Assembly: GCA_028673005.1 (NCBI GenBank)
Contig: CM054118.1
Span: forward strand, 5,606,410 to 5,670,409
Length of the DNA stretch: 64,000 bases
Source: Tanypteryx hageni
Taxonomy: Eukaryota; Arthropoda; Insecta; Odonata; Petaluridae
Direction of reading: 5' to 3'
Numbering within the stretch: position 1 is the first letter of the stretch; each line of letters starts with the position of its first letter. The notes under the pieces were generated by a model. It did no database searches. It saw nothing but the letters and a program-made list of their open reading frames with translations, and was not told the origin of the DNA. Made by a program: the position numbers and the translations under genes. Shown here in pieces: positions 21,894 through 32,059 of the stretch.

Positions 21894-21958
21894 TGGTGCA
21901 TTGCACCTCCTGCCACCCACCAATTAGGTGAATTGCAGGGTAACATGTAAATGTAGAT
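21894..21958 (+). other. CR1-like 3' UTR hairpin
   Basis: The palindrome GGTGCATTGCACC (21895-21907) is followed by the nested stem CCTGC (21909-21913) / GCAGG (21935-21939), which encloses CACC-AATTA-GGTG. The element ends shortly after. The same arrangement appears in four other copies. Structured 3' ends are known to be bound by the RT of CR1/L2/R2-type LINEs to start reverse transcription; that role is inferred here. Confidence 0.6.
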
Positions 21959-21989
21959 ATTATTCCTTGCTCCATTAGCTAAAGAACAC

Positions 21990-22606
21990 TTATAATGTTA
22001 GAAGGGAGAAAAACAAGTATAATATTGCTGAATCCAAGTTTAGGATGAACTGGACAATTATCAATCAATAACAAAATCTTTCTGTTTTGAGGATCAAGTT
22101 CATAATCACAGCATAACTTCCTCAAAAATAGTTTTTTTCATCCAAGCTTTTTTGTTTCACTGGTATCGAACAGGCACGCTTTTAACGTTTTTAAAACACC
22201 TAGGGTTTTTCGATGTGCCAATCACAATCAACTTGCGTTTCTCACTGCCATCCATATTGACACAAAAAAACATTAATCCTATCCTTGAATATTTTATCTC
22301 ATTTTCACCTTTACATGTTAATGTCTTGCCCAGAATAAGCTTTAAGAATAACCCAGTCTCGTCCCCATTAAAAATGTTACAGTCACTATAACCCTCACAA
22401 AGTTTATGCCATACCGTTTTTAACCAGTCACTAGTTAATATTATGTCTACGTCATTAGCTTCACCAAAATTAATGCTGTGTCTTACTTTAAATCTGTCCA
22501 GCCAACCGTTAAAACAATTGAATTCAATTCCAAACAAACGTGTCAACTTTTCAGCTTTTACCTTTTGCATAGGTCCACTTATCGGTATGTTATATAGCCA
22601 AAGCAT
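21990..22606 (-). pseudogene. pogo/Tigger transposase fragment (CENP-B-like)
   Basis: The open part, 22157-22606, encodes 149 residues. Residues 1-45 end with a CENP-B type helix-turn-helix (NGWLDRFKVRH), residues 78-88 hold NIFNGDETGLF with the first catalytic Asp (D82), and residues 117-140 read NMDGSEKRKLIVIG and SKNPRCFKN. After a frameshift near 22110 the minus strand continues with LLLIDNCPVHP, the second catalytic Asp block. The N-terminal Psq-type domain and the region after the second Asp are missing. Enzymes of this class cut and paste DNA at TA sites; this copy is dead. Confidence 0.85.
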
Positions 22607-22680
22607 CAGTGTTTCTCAACCGGTAGATCGCGTCCCACTGGTGGGGCGCGAAGGTCCTTTTTGGCAATGTCCAGGAAAAT
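22607..22680 (+). mobile_element. hAT left terminus
   Basis: CAGTGTTTCTCAACCGG begins exactly where the Tigger fragment stops, and is followed by a GATCGCG...GGGGCGCGAAGG stretch. The motif matches hAT terminal repeats. The matching right end was not found. Similar orphan ends lie at about 14989 and 38948. Confidence 0.45.
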
Positions 22681-22859
22681 AGCTGTTGTTGACTGGACGG
22701 AAAGAAACGTTTGAATTTGTTACCGTGTACAATACGCACTCTAACTTTTCGATTGATTTTTTTGTTCAAAATGTGTAATTTGTGGAAGGGGCAAGGGGAA
22801 AATAATCAATTATTTTTTATAAGTTACTAAAACTTTATTTTACACAAGGTTATTATATT

Positions 22860-23155
22860 TTAATCAATTATATAATCGCTTTCATGAGTCAACCATCTTT
22901 GCTGCAAATTTTCATTTTCCACCTTGAAGAAATCGGCACTCTTTGAAGCAAAAAAACATATAATCCGTAATGGACATCACTATAATTTATGAAAGTCTCA
23001 TCGCCAAAAATGTTCTGCAGATATCTGAATAAATGATAGTCCGAAGGTGTGATATTGAGGAGAATATGGAAGATGCAGAAGGACTCCCCAACTAAACTCT
23101 GTGATTTAGTAGGTTGAGTATGCATCTGAAGTAAAAATAGTAAAACAATATGCAT
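22860..23155 (-). pseudogene. mariner transposase C-terminal fragment
   Basis: The 88-residue frame contains ITPSDYHLFRYLQNIFGDE at residues 35-53, the conserved mariner block with the last catalytic Asp (D39). MHTQPTKSQS near residue 11 stands where NARPHTAK is expected. Near the end, SRWKMKICSKDG corresponds to the usual RW...DG block. The first Asp and the DNA-binding half are missing. The start Met is arbitrary. Confidence 0.75.
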
Positions 23156-23480
23156 CGTAGTGAATCTTTAACGCCACGAAAAAATAATTAGACCTATGAT
23201 CTGAGACATTTTTTTTCTACGTAATTAATATCGCAGTTAAGCTTTGACCCGATTTCGCAATTCTATTATTTGCTTGTTTATGTTCGCTAGATGTAACATC
23301 CCATAGAACCGAATACTTTTCATGAAGTTCAATTAGTTTAATTGTATTGGCTTTTGTCCACTCCATAAGTACAGATATTCGTGTTCACTTAGTTTGCCGA
23401 ACAACAGCAGACCGACAGCAGCGAGCAATAAACAATAAGAGTTTGTTGAAAAGTGAATTGACCTTGAGCTTGCGCATGCT
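23156..23480. other. No recognised feature
   Basis: AT-rich DNA without repeat partners or coding motifs that I can recognise. Confidence 0.35.
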
Positions 23481-23483
23481 CAA

Positions 23484-23950
23484 ATTCTGCCAACATGTTG
23501 GGCAAAGTAAGTAAAAGGTATCCTTCACCGTAAAAAAATGTCAAGAGAAAACTCACGTACGCGCTGTAGGTCTCCGGAGGAATCGGCGGGACCTAATTCT
23601 TGCGAAGAAAAAACACACACACACGCACACACTCCAAGGAGGCAATCACACAGTAGACTCGAACCAAAACTAGACACCGATGTTTCATCTTCAAGTAGTG
23701 TGGGTGGTATGAGGAAAGAGGGGGTATTACCTTATTACCTTTTGCTTACTTTGTATTGTATCACCGAGTCTCGCAATACCCCTTCAACATGTTGGGCGAT
23801 TCTTTCCACTTAACAAATAAAATCCAACATAACAAATTCAGCGAGTTTTCGCAGCCAACATCCAACATATTGTCCAAAAGAAGTTGAGATTTTACCGATT
23901 GTTTCCACTTGTAATAAAATTTCGCCAACAAGTTGGCTTCTGAAATTTGT
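23484..23950. repeat. Cluster of CCAACATGTTGG-like palindromes
   Basis: Four related 12-base palindromes lie at 23490 (CCAACATGTTGG), 23784 (TCAACATGTTGG), 23862 (CCAACATATTGT) and 23935 (CCAACAAGTTGG). Around the last three a TTTCCACTT...AATAAAAT block is duplicated about 102 bases apart (23804 and 23906). This could be a decayed transposon with subterminal repeats. A (CA)n tract lies at 23610. Confidence 0.35.
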
Positions 23951-24272
23951 ATTAATGGAAACCAAGCATAATAGCCACAACAAGGTTAAAAACCCATATG
24001 CGTATTTCGCCGTCTTCAGCGATAATTCACCGAAAATAGATTCTAAAAGAACACGTGTGCTAGTAGTTCTCTGTTGAATTAATATACATGACGTTAAAAA
24101 ATTTGATTATTGCGTGAAACACTGGACGTTATCCGTAAAAGTGTTGGGAACTCGCCTGAACCCTACATGTTGTAAACATCATAAATGCTACAGCAAAAAA
24201 TGTCGCCCTATTTCAGTTTCCGTGCATTTTTTAGACAAATACTTCACTTTTGCGAGATTTTTCTAGCGAAGA

Positions 24273-24358
24273 GCCTCGGTAGCCCAGTAGGTAGCGCAGT
24301 AGGCAGCGCGTAAATCTCCTAATCTTAAGGTCGTGAGTTCGACCCTCACCCGGGGGAT
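24273..24358 (+). pseudogene. tRNA-Met-like pseudogene with duplicated D arm
   Basis: Close to tRNA-Met at both ends (GCCTCGGTAGC... and GTTCGACCCTCACCCGGGG). The D-arm stretch is doubled (GCCCAGTAGGTAGCGCAGTA), and the anticodon loop reads CTCCTAA, so the Met CAT is lost. The B box GAGTTCGACCC is intact. Confidence 0.6.
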
Positions 24359-24759
24359 GACTTTTATTAGGTAGCTATCCCTGTAGCGATAAACTATTAG
24401 GAAGGTATACGACACAAAGTTGACGGAACGAGCGGTAATAATTAGATTATCAGGCTAAATTTTAATCTTTACCAACCTGTAAAACCTATTTAAGGATTAT
24501 TTTGCTGTTTTATTATTCCGTCTATTGATCTCAGCCAAGCGGCTGCTTGAAATATCTTTCGAATGAGGTGGAGAGGGAGAGAGGGAGGAGCATTTTCGAA
24601 CAAAATCTCTTACAAAACTGAAACGAATTACATTTTATAAATTTTAATTGCCATTCATTTTTAAAAAAACGTAAAATCCACTTCCGTTCAAAATTGTCAT
24701 TACTTAAAGAGTTCAATTTGCTATTATGGTACACTCGTCTGTCTGATCTGAAACAAATA
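24359..24759. other. No recognised feature
   Basis: AT-rich. A 67-residue minus-strand frame at 24531-24734 has no recognisable motif. Confidence 0.35.
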
Positions 24760-25262
24760 TGCTGTTATGGTTTTGAATATATGTATAAACTATAAATATT
24801 AAATATCGTTGAAAGTTATGCGGAAAGTTCAATACAATTAGGTATAAAGAATTTTATTGTTACTTTTATATGAAGCCATGCATTTCATATGTACACATAA
24901 AAGTCTTGATTTCGTTTTAATGTGTGGCACACCTCCTTCATACAAAATTTCTTGAGCATCGGTTTGGCCAGTCCCTAAATAAATTCATGAAAAGCGAAAA
25001 AAATAATTTGCAATAGTGGCATCCCTGTTGGCTCGATGCGGTCCAAATATAACATTTATTGACGTATTTATTAGAAGATTCTATGTAACAAATTTAGTTG
25101 AAACTGCTTGGGCTAATCTATTCCGAATTCGTGAAAACAGAAATGTGTTAAGTTGCAATATTGGCACTTCTGTTCGAAGTTCGGGCACAAAATCCCAAAC
25201 ACGTCGTGTATTTATGTGAAGATTCTATATACCGAATTTCCTTGAAATACCTAGATTCAGAC
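24760..25262 (+). repeat. R2 partial copy
   Basis: Contains the R2 signature units (GTGGCACACCTCCTTCATAC, AGTGGCATCCCTGTTGG, TGCAATATTGGCACTTCTG), each followed after about 80-110 bases by CAAATTTAGTTGAAA or a variant. It corresponds to the middle and right of the copy at 6010-7000; the AAGTAGGGGTGTACAC start is missing. Confidence 0.55.
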
Positions 25263-25357
25263 AATTTTTCCCAATGCACTAAAAATCATTAACGACGGCG
25301 GCGGAGCGTAACTCGCGGGGAACCGGCGGAACGTCTCATTCCGTTATATTGACGACC

Positions 25358-25720
25358 GATTCGGCGACGGGACAATTCATCGGCGACGGGACAATTCGGC
25401 GACGGGACAGTTCCGCGCCAGCAAGACGAATCCAACCCCCAACCACTCAACGCAACCTGGGGGGAGGAATTAGAAAGAACCCAACCCTCAACCTCAACCC
25501 AACCCGGGATGAAGAGAAAATAGAACGAATTCAACCCCCAAACACCCAACCGGGGAAGGAAATAGAAAGAATCCAACCTCCAGTCACTGAACCCAACTAT
25601 AAAAGTTGTTCCTTTATCCTCCAGAAGCCGAATAGTCCCGGCGTCGAATCGTCCCGTCGCCGAATCGTCCCGTCGCCGAATTGTACCGTCGCCGAATCGA
25701 TCGCGCCGAACTGTCCCATT
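25358..25720. mobile_element. Foldback-like element
   Basis: The left arm has three copies of CGGCGACGGGACAATTC-like units (25370-25420). The right arm has their reverse complements three to four times (GAATCGTCCCGTCGCC, 25636-25715). Inverted arms built of short tandem units are the mark of foldback elements. The centre (25425-25600) holds three to four copies of an AATAGAAAGAATCCAACC-like unit about 50-58 bases apart. The arms create open frames on both strands that look coding but are not. No transposase is present. Confidence 0.6.
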
Positions 25721-25723
25721 CCG

Positions 25724-26012
25724 TGGTGGAGTGGTTCGAGCGTTGACCTTCCACGCAGCGGTCCCAGGTTCTAATCCGACAGAGGTCGGATTTTTCAACC
25801 TGGGATCATCCCGTCCCCTACTCGTGTGCTTTGAGGAGACTGCGCAAGTCAGCGCTCCGTCCTTGGGAAGGGACATTAAGCGTTTGACCCCCTTGGTGCT
25901 CTTCTTAAAAAGTAGGCTAAATCCGGCATCGGCTTTCCCTCCTCCCTTGCGATTATGTTCGGTGTGTAAGGAGTTAATAATCCAAGAGGTTGATTAGCCA
26001 GAAATACAAACA
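25724..26012 (+). repeat. SINE1 copy with tRNA-Gly-like head
   Basis: The head has GGTGGAGTGGTTCGAGCGTT (A box), a TTCCACGC anticodon region compatible with Gly(TCC), and AGGTTCTAATCC (B box). The body matches 20260-20430, ends GATTAGCCAGAAATACAAAC, and a (CAAA)-type tail follows. It sits directly beside the foldback-like element. Confidence 0.75.
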
Positions 26013-26553
26013 AACTAATCCCCTCTTTCATTCCCATTGTAAGGGCCTGCGAAAATTTGAACCCAAAAATTCTACTACGCGACACTATAAATTCGAACTA
26101 TATAATATTTCATTCGTCGAAGGCACATTTTCAAATCTTCTCTATTACTTGAAAAATAAATAAAAAAATAGCATGCATAACTTTGTAGGTATCCGCGAAA
26201 TATAGTAGTCAGTCAAATGCCGGAGGAATAGCGGCATATGAGATTTTGGCCAATGACGTTTCAGCGCACACAATGTTGGGCGGTTTTCGATTGGATAGGA
26301 ATGACATGACTTTTTGCCACGCCTCCTTAAGAGGTTTCATTTTACTCAATTTGTACGTTATGTTGATTTTGGGGAAGGTAAAAAGTGGCCAGAAAGATTT
26401 CAGCTCCAGTTGGGTCTGCATCTGACGTACTATCGCACACATAAGTCATAACAGCAGCGCGCGGCGGCCGCGGATATCGCTTTTAAAATGGAGAATTCTT
26501 TTCAGCCGAGATAACAGAGTAAGTAAGCTAGTAGCTTATAGGATTGGTAATAA

Positions 26554-26600
<47 letters not shown>

Positions 26601-26849
26601 CAAGTGTGTGTATGTATTTATGTTTGTTCATTTTGACATCGAAACGAATGGAGCGAATAGCCTCAAATTTGGCACAGTGTATTATCAAGAAGGCTACGTT
26701 TAGTTGACCTCCGAGGTCGTATTTTAAGTTTTGTTGCAAATTAAAAACTTGACAGGATGTTTAAGGATAAAAAATCACACTTTCTGATTATTTATACTTA
26801 ACGATAAACCCGAGCAATTCCGAGTAATCCTGCTAGCTATTAGGCGTTC
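26013..26849. other. No gene; (AT)n microsatellite
   Basis: A pure (AT)n run of about 22 units lies at 26556-26599. The rest is of mixed composition with short frames lacking domains. 26465-26472 is a CG-rich GGCGGCCG spot. Confidence 0.6.
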
Positions 26850-27725
26850 TTTACAATAAGTAAAAAAAACGCCTTGTGGTCAGGTCGTGTCCGTCCGTCC
26901 GTCTGTCCGCAAGTTTCATCTCAGAAACTACTGGGCGTATGTTGATGAAATTTGGTATTTAGGACATAGGGGCAAAGAAACTAAGAAAATCATATAAATA
27001 GTTTACGTGACCTAATCGGGAGTGCCCCTTTACAGGTGACAAAAAATTAACTTTTCTTTATATCCCGTACAATATCACTTATAACAAAAACGTCTTCAAA
27101 TAAATCTGTAGAACCAGTCAAATAGCACATGTTTTGTTTAGTACATTTTTATCGAAGGAGCAGGCGATTTCAAGAAAATCAAACGAGAAAGTCGTAATTC
27201 ACTTTGAGCTTAAGAAAAATTTTCCCGTGTTTTTTAATAGTTTTCAACGGAAACAATCTTCGTAGTAACTGAAGTAAACAATATCTGGTGTGAAAAGGTA
27301 ATTAATTAAATTTTCTTTCGCGCGCACGCAGCATTTGGAAAATGAAGGGAAATGGATAATCTACAACGAAGAAATGAATATAAATATTTCTATTTCCGTT
27401 ACATATAGTACACAGGGTTTGTAGGTGAAAAGAAATGGGTAATTTACGACGAAGGAATGAACGTGAATATAAAGGTTATATTACTACTATTCGAGTGATG
27501 TATGTTATAAATAATTGTCCATTGTTTTATGAATTACAATTGATTAGGAAATTAGTCGGTGATTCAAAAATTCGATGTTTCCTTGGCACCATTACTGGCA
27601 TACCATTTTTCAGTTCTTAGATATTATACTAAGCCATTAATATTTATATTTTATGGCATTATTGCATAAATCGTAAATAACCCCTCCGCCTCGCATGTAT
27701 GCACGCATGATGTGTGCATCTTTCC
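26850..27725 (+). repeat. R1, uninterrupted copy
   Basis: Begins with GCGTTCTTTAC / GTAAAAAAAACGCC and GTCCGTCCGTCCGTCTGTCC, followed by AATGAAATTTGG-like sequence. Its parts 26850-27110 and 27480-27725 match the two halves of the split copy at 5828-7410 in reverse. Near 27335 and 27425 a block of about 50-60 bases (AATGGATAATCTACAACGAA and a variant) is tandemly duplicated. Confidence 0.55.
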
Positions 27726-28860
27726 ACTCTTGTTTTGATAAGCTAGGGACGGATTTTTTCTTTCATTGTAGTAGCTTAATGATGGAGAGTGATACGCTTT
27801 TTCCGGGTTAAAGTCCCACTCATTTCAGGACTTCTGTCATAAAAAATCCATTGCGCCCCGTTCTGTTTCACTTGAAGACGCTACATTAAGAGGCTAATGG
27901 GGGTCTGACTTTTATATAATCACGGCGGACGAAAGAAACGCTTTAATGGAACCGGCAACTCTGTTTGCACCTGTTGCGGTGTCGAGAAAAACATTTGCTA
28001 GCAATTAAACAAGTATCAACAATATATAGTCTTCTGTACGTCATTTCTGTGATAGCGTAATAAAACTAAAAGCGCTCGCGTTTTGCGCAATGCAATCGTA
28101 GATTGCGGGCATTTCCTTCGCAACGTCTGTGGGTACTATGCCATTAATTTGTTTGAATTCGATAAAGAAGTTGGATTGGCGGAAGTAGGAAAAATTTCCC
28201 TCTCATATTTCGTTTCATCCGCAACCACACAAGTTTTTAATTGCAACATAGCATTGTTAATTCTAACTTAGAGAAACTTTTTTAAATTTTAATGGTCATC
28301 GATAAGGAGGCCTGTCATTATATCGATATTTTCATATTTTAGTATATTATAAACTAGCATTTTGTATTAACCGATTGGGTACCAACGTGGTTTTTCTCTA
28401 TTTCGAATTTTAGTTTGCCTCTTGTATACTGTTTCAATATTTATCGCTGTGTACTTAATTTTAAAGTAAACATATTAAAAAAAATACTTATGCCTATTTC
28501 TTACTGTGTTTTCTTTATTCGCGAGAAAAGGCAAAAAAACATTACTGTGTTTTTACTGGGAATTTACTTTATGAGTTTTCGGTGCTTGCATACTGCAAGC
28601 GCTTAAAAAAATCACCATACACCAAGATGTAAGCTCGTAAATAAACTTACGCAACAGCATTTGATCTACTCAGAGCCCATATATCGTAAATATGTAAGAT
28701 AATAGTCTTAATTCTTTGCGTAATTAAGGCATCTATCCGGATTTTCTTAATTCTCGGGCAATCGGCTCGCGTCCGAGTTTTCGAATTTGAAGTTTCATGA
28801 CTCAGATCGCCCTATTTCAGCAATAACTATAATCATCATTAAGACAAAAGCCTCTATGTT
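27726..28860. other. No recognised feature
   Basis: AT-rich, with several short frames but no domain, repeat partner or RNA gene. Confidence 0.35.
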
Positions 28861-28983
28861 ACACAAAAATATATGTAATAATTAGGATATTTTGTGTGTT
28901 AGGATTATGGCGACATCATCCGTGCCTTTTAGTACGTATCCCGATAAAAAAATTAATTTAAAATTATGAAGTCGTATATGTAT

Positions 28984-30151
28984 AGTTTGGATTTAGAAAG
29001 AGTAGAGGTACAAGAGATGCAATAGGATTGATAAGAATGAGTGGAGAGAGATATATAGAAAGGGGTAAAGGAATTAGTCTGTGCTTCATAGATATGGAGA
29101 AGGCATTCGACCGAGTGAACTGGGAAAAACTGATGGAAATACTAAAAGCAAAAAAAGTAGACTGGAAAGATAGAAGGTTAATTAAAGAGCTGTATATGAA
29201 ACAGAAAGCAGCTATGAGGATAAAAGATGCACAGACCGAATGGTATGATTTAGGAAGAGGAGTAAGGCAAGGTTGCTGCTTATCGCCAACCCTGTTCAAT
29301 ATATATGCTGAAGAAATGATTGACAATGGAATAGGGAATGATAAAGGAATTAGTATTGGGGGTAGAATAATAAATTGTATAAGGTTTGCTGATGGCATGG
29401 TAATTTTGGCAGATGAAACGAGGCATATTCAGGAAATGGTTACAAAGCTAGAAGACAGAATGATGGAATATGGAATGAAAATGAACATAAAGAAAACAAA
29501 GGTGATGAGAATAGGGGATAGAGAGATTATGAATGTGTCAATAAAGGATGGAAGAGTAGAGCAAGTAAAACAGTATAGATATTTGGGAAGCATGCTAACT
29601 GAAGACTGGAGAAGTGAAAAAGAAATAAGAACAAGAATAGCAATGGCAAAAGAAACATTTAATAAGAAAAAACGGGTACTATGTGGTAAAATGGATTTAA
29701 ATCTGAAGAAACGTCTTGTGAAGTGCTATGTTTGGAGTGTATTGCTTTATGGGTGTGAAACATGGACGCTAAAGAAAAGAGAGAAAGAAAGACTAGAGGC
29801 ATTTGAAATGTGGGTGTGGAGGCGGATGGAGAAGGTTAAGTGGACGGATAGGATAAGGAATGAAGCAATACTAACAAGGGTGAATGAGAAGAGAAGATTA
29901 CTTGAAACAATTCAGAGGAGGAAAAGTAACTGGTTAGGGCATATCTTGAGAGGAGAAGGTTTACTATTGATGGTGTTGGAAGGATCAGTAGAAGGGGAAA
30001 GGAAAAGGGGACGTAGAAGAATAAAAATGTTTGACGATCTGAAAGAAAGGGGAGGGTATCAGGAAATGAAAGAAATGGCAAGGAACAGAAATGAGTGGAG
30101 ACAACGCTGGTGCCAGGGACCTGCCTAGAGGCAGAACACCTCATGATGATG
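28984..30151 (+). mobile_element. 5'-truncated RTE element with 8-bp target duplication
   Basis: It begins inside the RT domain (AGTTTGGATTTAGAAAGAG, equivalent to 3250 of the first RTE copy) and ends with a (GAT)n-type tail after the stop codon. It is flanked by ATATGTAT at 28976-28983 and 30152-30159. The hAT-A copy at 18856-18863 shows one ATATGTAT at the matching place, so it is an empty site. Only the 3' 1.2 kb was inserted, as is normal for target-primed reverse transcription. Confidence 0.9.
28986..30128 (+). pseudogene. RTE reverse transcriptase C-terminal part, catalytic Asp lost
   Basis: One frame is open from the 5' truncation to the natural stop, about 380 codons; the first ATG is at 29028 (366 residues). 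Seen from that Met: motif A FIDMEKAFDRV with D22, motif B GRGVRQGCCLSPTLFNIY (77-94), motif C at 119-124 reading RFADGM instead of FADD, then YRYLGSML, and LLYGCETWTLKK. The C-terminal part has NWLGHILRGEG and a basic GERKRGRRRIKMFDDL tail, as in other RTE proteins. A single GAC-to-GGC change explains the lost Asp. No promoter or N-terminus is present, so it is a dead insertion. Confidence 0.85.
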
Positions 30152-30307
30152 ATATGTATGCGTTGTTGACTGAAATCAAATGGATTATAATGCACTCTAA
30201 GCATTAAATCAATGCTCTTTAAGTATGGAAAATCAATTTCCATTGAAAGGGCAAAAAGCGCTCTCGGGGCCGCATTATTCCCGCGGGCCGTAAGTTGCCG
30301 ACTCCTG

Positions 30308-30595
30308 CTCTCAACCACTTGCCCAACCGGGATGCCGCATATCGTTCGTAGGAGTGTTGCAAAAAACGTAAAATAAATCAATTAAAATTGTTTTTTTTGG
30401 CATATACTGAGATTTTAAGAACAGTCTGAAACTTCGCACAGTAGCGTGCGCTTTTTTATTTCATCTATAATTCTACAATTATTTATGCGCTCAAATTTTG
30501 CCCGTGTGCGCTGCCCTCGCAGACCTTCTCTAGTACAGACTACTGAATTTGTCCAAACTTTGTGATACACGTATGTATACATTTGCAGTATACAC
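30308..30595. other. Short spacer, no feature
   Basis: Nothing recognised between the hAT-A terminus and the next hAT element. Confidence 0.4.
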
Positions 30596-32047
30596 CAGGG
30601 TTGGGGAACCGGCGGCCTTTTGTGATAATCAGTGCGGCCTTTTGCATACTTGTCTAAACATACTCAAACTCATATATGATTTTAGGATGAAAGTTACAGA
30701 AAGAACGAACAAAAGATATGTATTTTGCATCAACAGAATCTTTGCGCCAAATCTTGTTTTAAATGGCAAAATTCGTATAGTTATTGGTATTGTGAACTAC
30801 ATTCAAGCAAATGCTTCACGCCATCACCAGTGCTTCAATATGACGATGAAAAATTTAGTGTAGATCTTCCAAACCATTAAGTGAGCTGGTTGTCACAAGG
30901 TCAAGTACTAGAAAATCTTTTAGCTTTGCGAAAACAAGTCACGAGCTTTTTCAGAGAACAGAATGAAACTTGTGAAATTTTGAAAAAAGATTTCTGCAGA
31001 AATGTTGAATTTTTTGTGTGATTTAATGTAAAAAAATCATTTGCATACTTCTCTACAAGGTAAAAACCAAATCCATATATGAAATGTTGCAGCAAATTCA
31101 GACATTTCAGAAGTTGATTTTTTAAAAATTGGCCTTATCAGATCAGTTGTTTCAGCCGAGAATTTTCCTGAACTGGCAAAGGTAATTGATATACAAGATA
31201 TGAATAAAAACTTGCAAAATTGGAATATGAATGAATATATAGGTGTTTTAGACTCCTTGATTAAAGAAAACAATGACAGATTTAAAGATTTTGAGAAACA
31301 TGATACCACACTGAGGTTAGCTTTTCAGTCACATCTGGTTGATGTCTCGAATGCACCTGAGGATTTGCAGATGGAGTTGATTGAGTTCTCAGAAGATAAC
31401 ATTCTGAAGCCTCTATTCGACAGTAAAAAGGATCCCATTGAAATATGGATGAATACCGTTGAATACCCACGACTGCGTCAATATGCTCGTCGTTTACTAT
31501 CTTGTTCTGGCACAACCTATTTTTGTGAACCAACATTTTCACATATGGCTCAAACCAAGAAGTGTCTGAAGTCACAGATGATAAACACTCGCCTGGAAGA
31601 CCAATTGAAGCTAAAGACAACAATGCTGGAACCAAATATCAAGTTCTTAGCTCACAACAAACATTCACAAAAAAGTCATTCAATTGTGTTTGCCTTCTTA
31701 TTTTTATGAATGTGATTGAATGCAACATTTTATTTACAAGTCCTTAATTTGTTTTAATTTCTTTCAAGTTTATTAATGTATTAGTAAATATGAAAAATTG
31801 AAATTTTTCCTTTAGATTAAAAAGTTATTATATTGTGTTCAAGCCTTCCAAGTTTTTAAAAATATTATTAATATGAAGAACTGAAATCTGATTCGTTAAT
31901 TAAAAAGCCATTAAATTGTGTTTTCCTCTTTATCATTTAAATTTTGATATATGTGAATGTATGCAACGTGCATCGCAATGTGCGGCCTGATGAGGCCTCC
32001 GTTAAATAACATTTGGCCTTCCAATGAAAAAAGGTTCCCCATCCCTG
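30596..32047 (+). mobile_element. hAT transposon with transposase remnant
   Basis: The 1,452-bp element starts CAGGGTTGGGGAACC and ends GGTTCCCCATCCCTG, terminal inverted repeats that match at most positions. It is flanked by GTATACAC (30588-30595) and GTATACAT (32048-32055), an 8-base duplication with one mismatch. CGGCC motifs lie beside both ends. Autonomous hAT elements are usually 2.5-4 kb, so the front of the transposase gene has been deleted. Confidence 0.85.
30875..31709 (+). pseudogene. hAT transposase, middle and C-terminal part
   Basis: A first, shifted piece reads SWLSQGQVLENLLALRKQV at about 30881-30940, and LQGKNQ follows near 31057. The open frame 31200-31709 (170 residues) carries LVDVSNAPEDLQMELIEF (46-63), EYPRLRQYARRLLSC (88-102), YFCEPTFSHM (107-116, with the hAT-conserved C-E...FS), and LEDQLKLKTTMLEPNI (132-147), the C-terminal dimerisation region. 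It resembles the animal hAT subgroup that includes ZBED5- and GTF2IRD2-related proteins. The BED finger and the first catalytic Asp block are missing; not functional. Confidence 0.8.
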
Positions 32048-32059
32048 GTATACATCCAT

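Larger units (their letters stand above)
20500..21960 (+). mobile_element. CR1-like LINE, 5' truncated and mutated
   Basis: Reverse transcriptase blocks run in order, but with frameshifts and stops, from about 20548 to 21889. They are followed by a short 3' UTR ending in a hairpin and GTAACATGTAAATGTAGAT. Similar 3' ends occur at 52895, 55520, 56565 and 58649. The body matches the minus-strand copy at 56565-57545. The CR1/L2-like assignment comes from the RT and C-terminal motifs. Confidence 0.75.
28880..30307 (+). mobile_element. hAT-A copy carrying an RTE insertion
   Basis: 28888-28983 and 30152-30250 together align without a gap to the reverse of 18771-18955. 30270-30307 continues as a hAT-A terminus (GGGGCCGCATTATTC...GGCCGTAAGTTGCC...CTCCTG). 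The interruption is the RTE element described separately. The left terminus was not identified. Confidence 0.65.

Noticed and set aside
25289..25876. 195-residue minus-strand and 141-residue plus-strand frames
   Set aside because: Both cross the foldback-like arms and the SINE head, and simply read the inverted tandem units.
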